In this document: piece by piece, positions 23,551-30,584 of the stretch | Layout: each line of letters opens with the position of its first letter | How positions within the stretch are numbered: position 1 is the stretch's first letter | Source of the DNA: Nocardioides kongjuensis | GTDB lineage: Bacteria > Actinomycetota > Actinomycetes > Propionibacteriales > Nocardioidaceae | Assembly: GCF_013409625.1 (NCBI RefSeq) | Contig: NZ_JACCBF010000001.1 | Coordinates: forward strand, 5,025,001-5,089,000 | Direction of reading: 5' to 3' | Length of the DNA: 64,000 bases | The notes under the pieces: model-generated | Told to the model about the DNA's origin: nothing | What the model saw: the letters and a program-made list of their open reading frames with translations, nothing else | Databases searched by the model: none | Translations under genes and position numbers: made by a program

Positions 23551-24690
23551 GTGCTGCGTCGGATCGTCCTCGCGATGCTGGCGCTCGTGCTCCTCGCCTA
23601 CGTCCCGCTCGCAGCGACGTCGATGTGGTTCACGATCCTGCCGGGCTTCCCGCGCCTCCAGGAGCAGCTGGACGCCCGGTTGGGAGGTCACGCCTATGCC
23701 TGGGGCTCCGGCTCGGTCGCGGCTGTGCGGACGGCTGCCTACGTCGACCACCGGGTGGCGCTCCTTGCGCACACGATGTTCGGTGCGGTGGCGCTGTGCC
23801 TGCTGCTCGTGCAGGCAGTCGTGCTCGTGCGTGCGCGTCGCGGTGCTCTCGATCTGGCGGGTGCGCTGCATCGTCGGGTCGGACGGGCCTACGCCGTTGC
23901 GGTGGTCCTGAGCATGGTGGCTTCCTTCGTGTTCCTGGCCCGCGCCCCGCATGTCGACCTGCCTGGGCAGGCCGCCTTCCGGCTGCAGCTCTGGCTCCTC
24001 GGAGCAAGCACGATCGGCACCCTCGCCGCAGGGGCCGCCGCGGCACGCCGAGGTGACCGCGACGCCCACCGCGCTTGGATGGTGCTCAACGCCTGCTTCC
24101 TCGCGACGGCGCCGATCCTGCGGTCGATGTGGTCGACGCTCGGCGCACTGGTTCCTGAGCACACGATGCTCACCAACCTCGAGGTGAGCGCCGTCTCGCT
24201 GGCCGTCGTCGCCCCGGCGGCCGGCGCCACTGCGCACGCCTGGGCGGTCCGGCGAGGCTCGCACCGCTCGGCCTGTCGGCGGCACCTGACATTCCTCGCC
24301 GCCGCCGGTGTCGTGGGGGAGGTGCTCGTGCTCGTGTGCTTCCGCGCCGCGTCCGGCGAGGCAACGCCGGCGTCGTACCCGTGGTTCCACGTCGTACCGA
24401 TGGTGATCTTCGCCCTGCTTGTCGCGTGCCGCACACGGGACCTGCCGGTGGCAGCGGGGCTGGTCGCCGCGCCGTGGGCGGTCCTCGTCACGTCCGCCGT
24501 CCTGGTGCCCTTGTTCGGCGCGAGCGAGAGCCTGCGGGCAGGGCTGCTGTGTGGACCTGGGGCGCCGCTGGTCGCGTCGCTGGCCTTCACACTCAGGTCG
24601 TTGACGACCAGCCGCCGGGCCCTGGACCAAGGCCCGGCGAGCGGCGACACCACCGGGCCGCCATCTGGTGTCCCTCGAGCGGCGCGTTAG
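23551..24690 (+). CDS. Polytopic membrane protein, DUF2306-like
   Basis: A 379-residue protein with about 9-10 hydrophobic segments starting at GTG 23551. The N-terminal half has LLAHTMFGAVALCLLLVQ and LHRRVGRAYAVAVVLSMVAS, then DRDAHRAWMVLNACFLATAPILR, the His-containing helices characteristic of DUF2306 membrane proteins. The second half adds further helices of unknown function. It follows whiB by 9 bases. No biochemical role is known to me. A bidirectional hairpin terminator lies downstream. Confidence 0.75.
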   Translation: MLRRIVLAMLALVLLAYVPLAATSMWFTILPGFPRLQEQLDARLGGHAYAWGSGSVAAVRTAAYVDHRVALLAHTMFGAVALCLLLVQAVVLVRARRGALDLAGALHRRVGRAYAVAVVLSMVASFVFLARAPHVDLPGQAAFRLQLWLLGASTIGTLAAGAAAARRGDRDAHRAWMVLNACFLATAPILRSMWSTLGALVPEHTMLTNLEVSAVSLAVVAPAAGATAHAWAVRRGSHRSACRRHLTFLAAAGVVGEVLVLVCFRAASGEATPASYPWFHVVPMVIFALLVACRTRDLPVAAGLVAAPWAVLVTSAVLVPLFGASESLRAGLLCGPGAPLVASLAFTLRSLTTSRRALDQGPASGDTTGPPSGVPRAAR

Positions 24691-24818
24691 CGCCTCCTCA
24701 CGCTGTCCAGGCGCATCGAGGCAGGGGCGGGCTCGCCGCGCGCGAGGTCGCTCAGCGCCTACGGAACCAGCGCATCTCCACGTCGACGAATGGGAACCGT
24801 GGTCGTGAGTTCGGACGA

Positions 24819-24857
24819 CGGATGCCGGCTGGCGACGCTATCGCCAGCCGGCATCCG
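24819..24857. terminator. Perfect 17-bp hairpin between convergent genes
   Basis: Arms 24819-24835 and 24841-24857 are perfectly complementary, with a 5-base loop CGCTA. It lies in the 228-bp gap between the convergent membrane-protein and cupin genes and probably terminates both directions. No T-run follows. The rest of the gap shows no gene. Confidence 0.75.
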
Positions 24858-24918
24858 ATCCCGACGTCAACCCCGCCATCAGTCTCCGGCTGGCTGACGG
24901 CTTCGCCGCCCCGCCCGG

Positions 24919-25302
24919 TCAGGACATGAGCTGGTGCTGCCGAGCAGACTCCGTCGTCGTGTGGCTCACCAGCATTCGTGCAGGATCGATGGTCTCGTTG
25001 CTCACCTCGATCGCCTCGTCCTCGTCCTCGTTCACGAGAACCGAATCGAAGCGCTCGAGAGTGAGGTCCTGGCCTTGACCCCGGAAGCGCAGCTCACCGT
25101 CGATGACGAGGTAGACCGCGGCACCGTTCCCCGCCACGCGATTTGCCGCGGCTCCGGGAAGGTAGGTCGCCAAGGCGATCCAGAACCCCGGGTCCGTTGT
25201 CCGGTCCAGTCCCTGCAGCCGGACGCGGGAGTAGCCACCGTTGTCCTGCGCGCCCGGCGGCACCGGGTAGCTTCGAGCATCTGCGACTCTACTCAGTTCC
25301 AT
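24919..25302 (-). CDS. Small cupin-like protein
   Basis: A 127-residue protein. YSRVRLQGLDRTTDPGFWIALATYLPG is followed by AAVYLVIDGELRFRGQGQDLTLERFDSVLVNEDEDEAIEVSNET, which has the beta-strand pattern of a single cupin barrel (Val-Ile-Asp-Gly-Glu-Leu and later strand turns). The usual metal-binding His/Glu triad is not obvious, so it may be non-catalytic. It lies 31 bases downstream of the broken sugar isomerase on the same strand and probably belonged to that operon. Confidence 0.65.
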   Translation of the reverse strand: MELSRVADARSYPVPPGAQDNGGYSRVRLQGLDRTTDPGFWIALATYLPGAAANRVAGNGAAVYLVIDGELRFRGQGQDLTLERFDSVLVNEDEDEAIEVSNETIDPARMLVSHTTTESARQHQLMS

Positions 25303-25333
25303 CGTTGCCTCCAGATCGGTGTTGCGGTCGGGG

Positions 25334-26470
25334 TCATGAGCGGGTGTCTGCGTCGAGCGGGGTGAGCGGGTCGAGCCCGTCGAGCTCGTCGAGCCTGTCG
25401 AGCGCTTCGAGCCGGCCGAGCGGGCCGAGCGCCTCGAGACAGCGGCGCAGGTGCCTCGCCGAGTCGCTGATGTAGGTGAGGGACTGGTCCTCTGTCACGG
25501 GTTGGCGCAGTACCTCGAGGGACCGCGCGTTCCCGGCCTCGGCGCGTAGCTCGTGCTCGTTGGTCATCCTGACGATCTCGGACAGCTCTGCCACGGTCAT
25601 GTCGGGATGGGCGCTGATCCACACCGGGTCGTTGAGGTAGAGCGGCAACTCTCCATTCGAGCGATCGATGCCTTCGATGGACAGGGTCAGGCGAGGAGCC
25701 TGGTCGATCAGGGCTGCGAGGACCTCCTCCCATCGGATCACGCCCTCGCCGCATGGCACGAGCAGTCGAGCGATCCCCTCAGGTGTGTGGAACAGGCCGG
25801 CGTCGCGGATCTGCGTTGCTCGCACGTAGGGCGCGAGCCGAGCTGTGGCTGCATGCGGATCCTCGCCGCGGCCCAGGACGTTGCCGGTGTCGAAGGTGAC
25901 GCCAAGGACGTCGGCGCCGCACCTCGATGAGTCGAACCAGCTCGAACGAGGTGATCTCCTCGTGGGTCTCGACGTTGAGATGTACGCCGAGGTCCTTGAG
26001 CGCGGGGGCCAGTGTGTCGACGAACCGGGCTGTGGCGTCGAGCTGGTCCTGCCACGACACGTCTGTGCGGAACCGGTCGCAGGCATACATCCCGGGAATC
26101 CGGAACTGGTAGTTGCCCGTGTAGGTCCACGGCTCCCTGATGTCGACGGCAGCGCATGCCTCGACCATCTTCAGTAGTCCGGCCGCGTAGTCACCCTCGC
26201 CCAACACACGGATCTCCGGTGACTCGGGGCTGGCGAACGGGTTGATCGTGGCGACGCCGGTCTCGAGATGAGGCCGCGTTCGCGGGCGTGGTCAGCGACC
26301 TCCCGCATCTCGGCCAGATCCAGTGTTCGGCTCAGCTCGAACACGGACCTGAAGAACACGCCGTCCAGCCCGAGCTCGACAGTGCGGTCGATGGTCCAGT
26401 GTGGGCCTTGGTCGAGGGACCCAGGCAGCTTGGTGCTGTCAAGCCCGATGGGAACGTTCTCAGTTGTCAT
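25334..26470 (-). pseudogene. Sugar phosphate isomerase/epimerase (xylose isomerase-like TIM barrel), two frameshifts
   Basis: Three adjoining reading frames together give one continuous TIM-barrel protein of about 378 residues. Frame 1 runs from ATG 26470 (MTTENVPIGLDSTKLPG) to about 26270. Frame 2 continues with ETGVATINPFASPES and the MVEACAAVDIREPWTYTG region to about 25920. Frame 3 continues with GADVLGVTFDTGNVLGRGEDP to the stop at 25334. The first break fits a 1-base deletion near 26270; the second fits a 1-base insertion near 25918. The VTFDTGN segment is characteristic of this family. Two errors in one gene suggest real decay, though sequencing error cannot be excluded. The C-terminal tail is a 9-bp repeat. 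Confidence 0.75.
25352..25441. repeat. 9-bp tandem repeat, about ten copies, coding for x-Leu-Asp triplets
   Basis: Units of the form GTCGAGCNN repeat about ten times with few changes. On the minus strand they encode the C-terminal tail of the broken isomerase as a three-residue repeat (ALG, PLG, RLE, ALD, RLD, ELD, GLD, PLT, PLD). Slippage of such a repeat can add or remove triplets without a frameshift. Confidence 0.85.
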
Positions 26471-26479
26471 GGTCGTGGC

Positions 26480-26653
26480 CTAGGCGCCGTCAACGAGGCG
26501 GCGGCGGACATGGTGTGCGGGTCGTCGCCGCCGTGGACGCTCGTGAAGCTGCTGGAGGTTCCGCCGCTCGATGACGCCATTCCAGAAGTGGCTGAGCGCC
26601 CGCGAAACCAAGGCAGCAAGCTCGTTGAGGCCGGCGGTATCGATGAAGGTCAT
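26480..26653 (-). pseudogene. Short possible gene remnant (57 aa open frame)
   Basis: An ATG at 26653 with a GAGGA upstream begins MTFIDTAGLNELAALVSRAL, which looks like genuine protein, but the sequence then turns into Arg-rich low-quality coding (HERPRRRRPAHHVRRR) and stops just before the isomerase start. It may be the N-terminal remnant of a gene whose remainder was deleted. I do not recognise the family. Confidence 0.3.
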
Positions 26654-27041
26654 GTGTGGTTCCTCGAATTCTGAATCGTTGGGGATGGCCGGAGGTTCGC
26701 GATCACGTCAACTGGGTGGCGCTCGAGGACCTGGAGGCGGCACGGAGGTGGTTCGCGGATTCGACAGCGAACCGGTCGAGGGTGAGGGTGGGATCGGGCG
26801 TGGCGAGCTCCGCAGGTCCCGGTCGATCGCCTGCAGCAACGGCGCGGCGGTGGATCTGGGTCATCTCGACCACCGCGGCGAGGTCGGCGTGCCGTATTGC
26901 CGGGGCGGGCGAGATGGCGCCGTTTTCACATGGAATTCCCATAGAGGTCCGGCGAAATTGTGGTTGACGGCCGGTTCCCAACGTCCGGATGGGCATGGAG
27001 CGGCACGGTGTGACACCGTCTAGCACGGCGAGCAGAGATGA
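26654..27041. other. Stretch without a supported gene
   Basis: About 390 bases between the remnant above and the tRNA-Arg terminator. On the minus strand a frame ending at 26703 contains IRHADLAAVVEMTQIHRR and FAVESANHLRAA, and another frame continues QVLERHPVDVIANL, which could be a decayed coding sequence. No recognisable protein can be assembled. Confidence 0.35.
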
Positions 27042-27089
27042 CGAAAGCGCAGGTCAGGGCCCGGTTGGGCTCGCTGACCTGCGCTTTCG
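27042..27089 (-). terminator. Hairpin terminator of tRNA-Arg
   Basis: Arms CGAAAGCGCAGGTCAG (27042-27057) and CTGACCTGCGCTTTCG (27074-27089) are perfectly complementary over 16 bp with a 16-base loop. It starts 7 bases after the tRNA 3' end on the minus strand. Confidence 0.75.
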
Positions 27090-27095
27090 CGTCGG

Positions 27096-27168
27096 TGCCC
27101 CAGGCAAGAGTCGAACTTGCGACCTTTCGCTTAGGAGGCGGCTGCTCTATCCACTGAGCTACTGGGGC
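27096..27168 (-). tRNA. tRNA-Arg (anticodon CCU)
   Basis: A complete cloverleaf on the minus strand: 7-bp acceptor stem GCCCCAG/CTGGGGC, D-arm with AGCTCAGTGGATAGAGC, anticodon loop CTCCTAA giving CCU, T-arm with GTTCGACTC, discriminator A. The 3' CCA is not encoded. Confidence 0.95.
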
Positions 27169-27373
27169 GTGGGGCCATCTTGTCAGGTCGGGGCCGAACG
27201 GTCCGGATTGGGTCGACGCGCGGGGGAGCGGTGACAATGGTGAGCGACTCGCCGCCGCGCTTGAAGCGGACCGTACGGTGGGCGTGGTACCACCGGGTGC
27301 CGATCGGCCGCTGACTCGGCAGCAGCGTCGAGTACTGACCATCCGCTGCAAGCGGCCAACGACCAGGTGATCC

Positions 27374-28798
27374 ATGACGCAGGACGACGAGACCAGGCGC
27401 TCCGACGTGCCCGGGAGCCGCGCCCGCCGGGTGCCGACCTCGCGGGCTGATCGCGACCGGCGCCGCCCACGCAACGAGCGCGGCGCCCGCAGCGCGCGCG
27501 GAGCGCGGACCGCCCCGACCGCCCCGGCCCCCCAGGCCGGTCGCGCCAGGCGGGTGGCCGGCGGTCGGCGCAAGCGGCCGCAGCCGGGCAAGGTCGTCTT
27601 CAAGGTGATCCTCGCGAGCCTGCTGTCCCTGGGGCTCGCAACCGGCCTGGGCGTCGTGCTGATCTACAACAACTGGAACGGCAACATCGACACCCAGGAC
27701 CTCGGGGCGCAGCTCGGCAACGACCGGCCGACCGAGGAGGACACCGGCCCGAAGAAGCCGATGAACATCCTCGTCATGGGCACCGACACGCGCTCGGGCA
27801 AGGGCAACGGGATCGACGGCGAGGCCGGCGGCGGCCTGTCGGACACGACGATCCTGTTCCACCTCTCCGCCGACCGGAAGTTCGCCTACGGCATCTCGGT
27901 GCCGCGCGACACCGCGGTGATCCGGCCGACCTGCTACAAGGAGGACGGCGAGGAGATCCCGGCGGCGACCGGCTACGAGAAGTGGAACGCCGCCTTCGCG
28001 TACGGCGGTCCCGCGTGCACGATCCGGCAGTTCGAGAAGGCCACGAACGTGCGGGTCAACAAGTACGTGCTCGTCGACTTCAACCAGTTCCGGGACATGG
28101 TCAACGCGCTCGACGGTGTCGAGGTCTGCATCCCCGAGGACATCGACGACAACACGCACAACATCCACCTCAAGGCCGGCACCCGCGAGATCAAGGGCAA
28201 CGAGGCGCTGACCTACGTGCGGGCCCGCTACCGGATCGGTGACGGCACCGACCCCAACCGCACCCGGCGCCAGCAGGCGTTCATCGGCTCGATGATCAAC
28301 AAGGCGCTCACCGCCGGCATGATCGCGCGACCCGACCGGCTGATCGGCTTCATGAACGCGGCGTCCTCCTCGCTGCACACCGACTTCAAGAACATCGCGC
28401 AGATGGCCGACCTGGCCGTCACCGCGAAGGGCATCGGCGCCGACAACATCAAGTTCATCACCACGCCGTGGGTCTACTCCGACAAGGTGAGCTCCGGCAT
28501 CGAGTGGACCCCCGAGGTCGCCAAGCTGTGGCAGCTGGTCCGCAAGGACCGGCCACTGACGCCCGAGTTCCTCAAGGACGCCCTCAGTGCCGGCGACAAG
28601 CCGGACGGTACGCCGTCCGCCGGCGACAGCGCGTCGCAGTCGCCCTCGGACACCACCTCCCCGTCGGGCACCACCTCCCCGTCCGGTACCCCCGGGGGCA
28701 CGCCGGGCGACACCGCGAGCGACGGCACGCAGACCCCGCCGGCCACGTTCGGGGGCCTCAGCGCCTCCGGCCGCGAGGCTGCCGGTCTGTGCACCTGA
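27374..28798 (+). CDS. LytR-CpsA-Psr (LCP) family cell-wall glycopolymer ligase
   Basis: A 474-residue membrane-anchored enzyme that transfers glycopolymers from a lipid carrier to peptidoglycan. A long cytoplasmic Arg/Ala-rich N-terminus (residues 1-72) is followed by one membrane helix (VILASLLSLGLATGLGVVLI). The extracellular LCP domain has NILVMGTDTR, SDTTILFHL, ISVPRDTAV, NAAFAYGG and ALTYVRARYR with the conserved arginines and aspartates for phosphate and metal binding. The C-terminus is a Ser/Thr/Pro/Gly-rich low-complexity tail. Confidence 0.92.
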   Translation: MTQDDETRRSDVPGSRARRVPTSRADRDRRRPRNERGARSARGARTAPTAPAPQAGRARRVAGGRRKRPQPGKVVFKVILASLLSLGLATGLGVVLIYNNWNGNIDTQDLGAQLGNDRPTEEDTGPKKPMNILVMGTDTRSGKGNGIDGEAGGGLSDTTILFHLSADRKFAYGISVPRDTAVIRPTCYKEDGEEIPAATGYEKWNAAFAYGGPACTIRQFEKATNVRVNKYVLVDFNQFRDMVNALDGVEVCIPEDIDDNTHNIHLKAGTREIKGNEALTYVRARYRIGDGTDPNRTRRQQAFIGSMINKALTAGMIARPDRLIGFMNAASSSLHTDFKNIAQMADLAVTAKGIGADNIKFITTPWVYSDKVSSGIEWTPEVAKLWQLVRKDRPLTPEFLKDALSAGDKPDGTPSAGDSASQSPSDTTSPSGTTSPSGTPGGTPGDTASDGTQTPPATFGGLSASGREAAGLCT

Positions 28799-28809
28799 GG
28801 CAGGTCGTC

Positions 28810-28986
28810 GTGGGCGATCCCAAGGACCAGGCCGACTGGGAGCGGCGGCGCAAGCTCGCCGAGATCTTCGGCGACGTCGAGCCGTCGGTGACCTCCGACG
28901 AGCGCGACGACGTCGCGCCGGAGACCCGCGAGAGCGCCGGCGACCGCTGGCTCAGGTCGCAGGTCCCGCCGCACCACGGCAGCTGA
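28810..28986 (+). CDS. Small hypothetical protein (58 aa)
   Basis: GTG 28810 has AGGCAGG 5 bases upstream and lies 11 bases after the LCP stop. The product GDPKDQADWERRRKLAEIFG... is highly charged, with DVAPETRESAGDRWLRSQVPPH at the end. The codon pattern looks coding and the position suggests co-transcription with the LCP gene. No domain is recognised. Confidence 0.65.
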   Translation: MGDPKDQADWERRRKLAEIFGDVEPSVTSDERDDVAPETRESAGDRWLRSQVPPHHGS

Positions 28987-29014
28987 CCGGCGGCCGGCAC
29001 GGCGAGCAGACGCA

Positions 29015-29050
29015 CCGAGGGCCGGTGGGGATGTCCCCACCGGCCCTCGG
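29015..29050. terminator. Perfect 17-bp hairpin between convergent genes
   Basis: Arms 29015-29031 and 29034-29050 are perfectly complementary, closing on a tight loop around TG. The hairpin lies between the LCP/small-protein genes and the convergent mscL and should stop both. Confidence 0.8.
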
Positions 29051-29066
29051 TTCAGTCGTGCCTGGA

Positions 29067-29420
29067 TCAGTCGCGCGTGGCCAGCGCGTTGCGGATGTCG
29101 GTGAGCAGCTCGATCTCGGTCGGGCCGCCCGCGTCGATGGGGAAGAAGCGCTCCTTGGCCTTCGTGTACGGCGTCACCACGAAGAAGTACAGGACCGCAG
29201 CGAGGATCACGAAGGCGATCACCGCGTTGATGAACGGAGCCACGTCGACGTCGGCGATCACCATCGCGCCGATCTCCTGGGCGCCGCCGAGCTTGCCGAT
29301 GTAGGCGAGCAGGACGTCGGTGAAGGTCTTGACGACCGCGGCGAACGACGTGCCGACAATGAAGGCGACGGCGAGGTCGACGAGGTCACCCTTCAGGATG
29401 AAGTTCTTGAACCCGGACAT
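29067..29420 (-). CDS. mscL: Large-conductance mechanosensitive channel MscL
   Basis: A 117-residue inner-membrane channel that opens under membrane tension to release solutes on osmotic downshock. The signature GFKNFILKGDLVDLAVAFIVG, the first pore helix, the second helix FINAVIAFVILAAVLYFFVV and the charged tail with KERFF are all present. Length is normal for the family. A GGAGAG ribosome site precedes the ATG. Confidence 0.95.
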   Translation of the reverse strand: MSGFKNFILKGDLVDLAVAFIVGTSFAAVVKTFTDVLLAYIGKLGGAQEIGAMVIADVDVAPFINAVIAFVILAAVLYFFVVTPYTKAKERFFPIDAGGPTEIELLTDIRNALATRD

Positions 29421-29480
29421 TGATCTCTCCTCTTTCCCGAGCGTCGTGGTGGAGGTGGGAGCGCTCTCTGGCCCCAGAAA

Positions 29481-30122
29481 CTAACTGCGACTCCATGTAT
29501 AAGTCACGTATTCGGCAGCGGCTGCCGACGTGACGTGGTACACGACACTCGAATCTAGGGCCAGCACGACGAGGCGCCCGGGAAGCGCGCCGTCGGCGCC
29601 CGCCGAGGGGTCCGGTACGGCGAGCACGGTCGCGTCACGCGCCAGCACCTCGGTCGTGCCGGCCCGCGTGTCGGTGCCGAGCAGGCTGATCCGGTCGCCG
29701 GGGGTCAACAGTGACACCTGGCCGGCGTCGGAGAGCCTGAGCGGCACGGTGACGGTGCCGGCCGGCTGGGCCGTGCCGAGGGCAGGGCCGACCAGGCGGA
29801 CGTCGGTCACCGCCTCACCGGCCCGCACGGGTGCGGCCAGGCGTCGCCCGACCGGCGCCCTCGCCAACCCCTCGGGCACGGCGTCCGGCGGCACCTCCAC
29901 CGGAACCAGGTCGGCGGCAGCGACCTCGCGTCCGGCAGGCAGGTCGCGCGCAGCGACCAGGAGCGTCGCGGTCGCTGGCGCCGGCGGCGCGACCGAGCGC
30001 ACCGCGACGGCGGCGCCGACGCCGAACAGGAGGGCTGCGATCAGCCGCCGACGGCGCAGCACCCGTCGTCGTACCTGGTCGCGGGCGTCACGCAGCCGGT
30101 GCAGGGGTGAGCGGGAGTCCAT
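29481..30122 (-). CDS. SAF-domain protein, RcpC/CpaB-like
   Basis: A 213-residue protein with a basic N-terminus (DARDQVRRRVLRRRRLIAAL), one membrane helix and then a SAF domain (TATLLVAARDLPAGREVAAADLVPVEVP) followed by a RcpC-like region (VTVPLRLSDAGQVSLLTPGDRISLLGTDTRAG). In Flp/Tad pilus systems such proteins help assemble the outer parts of the pilus, but no tad genes are in the window, so the role here is open. It lies 61 bases upstream of mscL on the same strand. Confidence 0.8.
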   Translation of the reverse strand: MDSRSPLHRLRDARDQVRRRVLRRRRLIAALLFGVGAAVAVRSVAPPAPATATLLVAARDLPAGREVAAADLVPVEVPPDAVPEGLARAPVGRRLAAPVRAGEAVTDVRLVGPALGTAQPAGTVTVPLRLSDAGQVSLLTPGDRISLLGTDTRAGTTEVLARDATVLAVPDPSAGADGALPGRLVVLALDSSVVYHVTSAAAAEYVTYTWSRS

Positions 30123-30194
30123 GCCGGCGACCGTAGGCCGCGGCGACGCCGGCTGCCGGCGTCATCCACAGGCCCCCTCGACCGGGCGGGAGGC

Positions 30195-30500
30195 TCAGGC
30201 GGGGGAGGCGGCCGAGCTCGCGCTCGACGACCCGGACGACTCGCTCGAGGCGCTGCTCGACGAGGACGCGGAGGCCGCGGCCGGGGCCGCGGTGCTCGAC
30301 GCGCTGCTCGACGCGCTGCTGGACGACTTGCTGTCGGTCTTGTAGAAGCCCGAGCCCTTGAACACGACGCCGACGGAGTTGAACACCTTGCGCAGCTTGC
30401 CGGTGCACTCGGGGCACGTGGTCAGGGCGTCGTCGCTGAACTTCTGGACCTGCTCGAAGGCGTGACCGCACTCGGTGCACAGGTACTGGTAGGTGGGCAT
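30195..30500 (-). CDS. FmdB-family zinc ribbon protein
   Basis: A 101-residue protein with the FmdB zinc ribbon: MPTYQYLCTECGHAFEQVQKFSDDALTTCPECTG gives CxxC...CxxC ligands near residues 8, 11, 29 and 32. The last 45 residues are a Ser/Ala low-complexity tail. These proteins were named from formamidase operons, and their biochemical role is uncertain. A CIRCE-like inverted repeat lies 14-54 bases upstream of the ATG, suggesting heat-shock control by HrcA. Confidence 0.9.
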   Translation of the reverse strand: MPTYQYLCTECGHAFEQVQKFSDDALTTCPECTGKLRKVFNSVGVVFKGSGFYKTDSKSSSSASSSASSTAAPAAASASSSSSASSESSGSSSASSAASPA

Positions 30501-30513
30501 CGACGTTCCTCGC

Positions 30514-30554
30514 TTGGCACTCTCGCCCTAGCACTCTTGCCGGGCGAGTGCCAA
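30514..30554. promoter_or_regulatory. CIRCE-like HrcA operator with an extra half-site
   Basis: CTAGCACTC at 30528-30536, a 9-base spacer and GAGTGCCAA at 30546-30554 match the CIRCE consensus TTAGCACTC-N9-GAGTGCTAA in arm sequence and exact spacing, with one or two differences per arm. A further half-site TTGGCACTC at 30514-30522 is the exact complement of the right arm. The cluster lies between fmdB (minus) and the penicillin acylase gene (plus), so either or both could be repressed by HrcA. hrcA and groEL are not in the window. Confidence 0.7.
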
Positions 30555-30584
30555 TGCTACGTCAGCGTGCAACCTCACGGCACA

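Noticed and set aside
24819..24857. CRISPR repeat or regulatory operator
   Set aside because: It occurs once and lies between two convergent genes, so a bidirectional terminator explains it.
26480..26653. STAS-domain anti-sigma antagonist suggested by FIDTAGLNELAAL
   Set aside because: Similarity is limited to about a dozen residues and the rest of the frame does not fit the fold.
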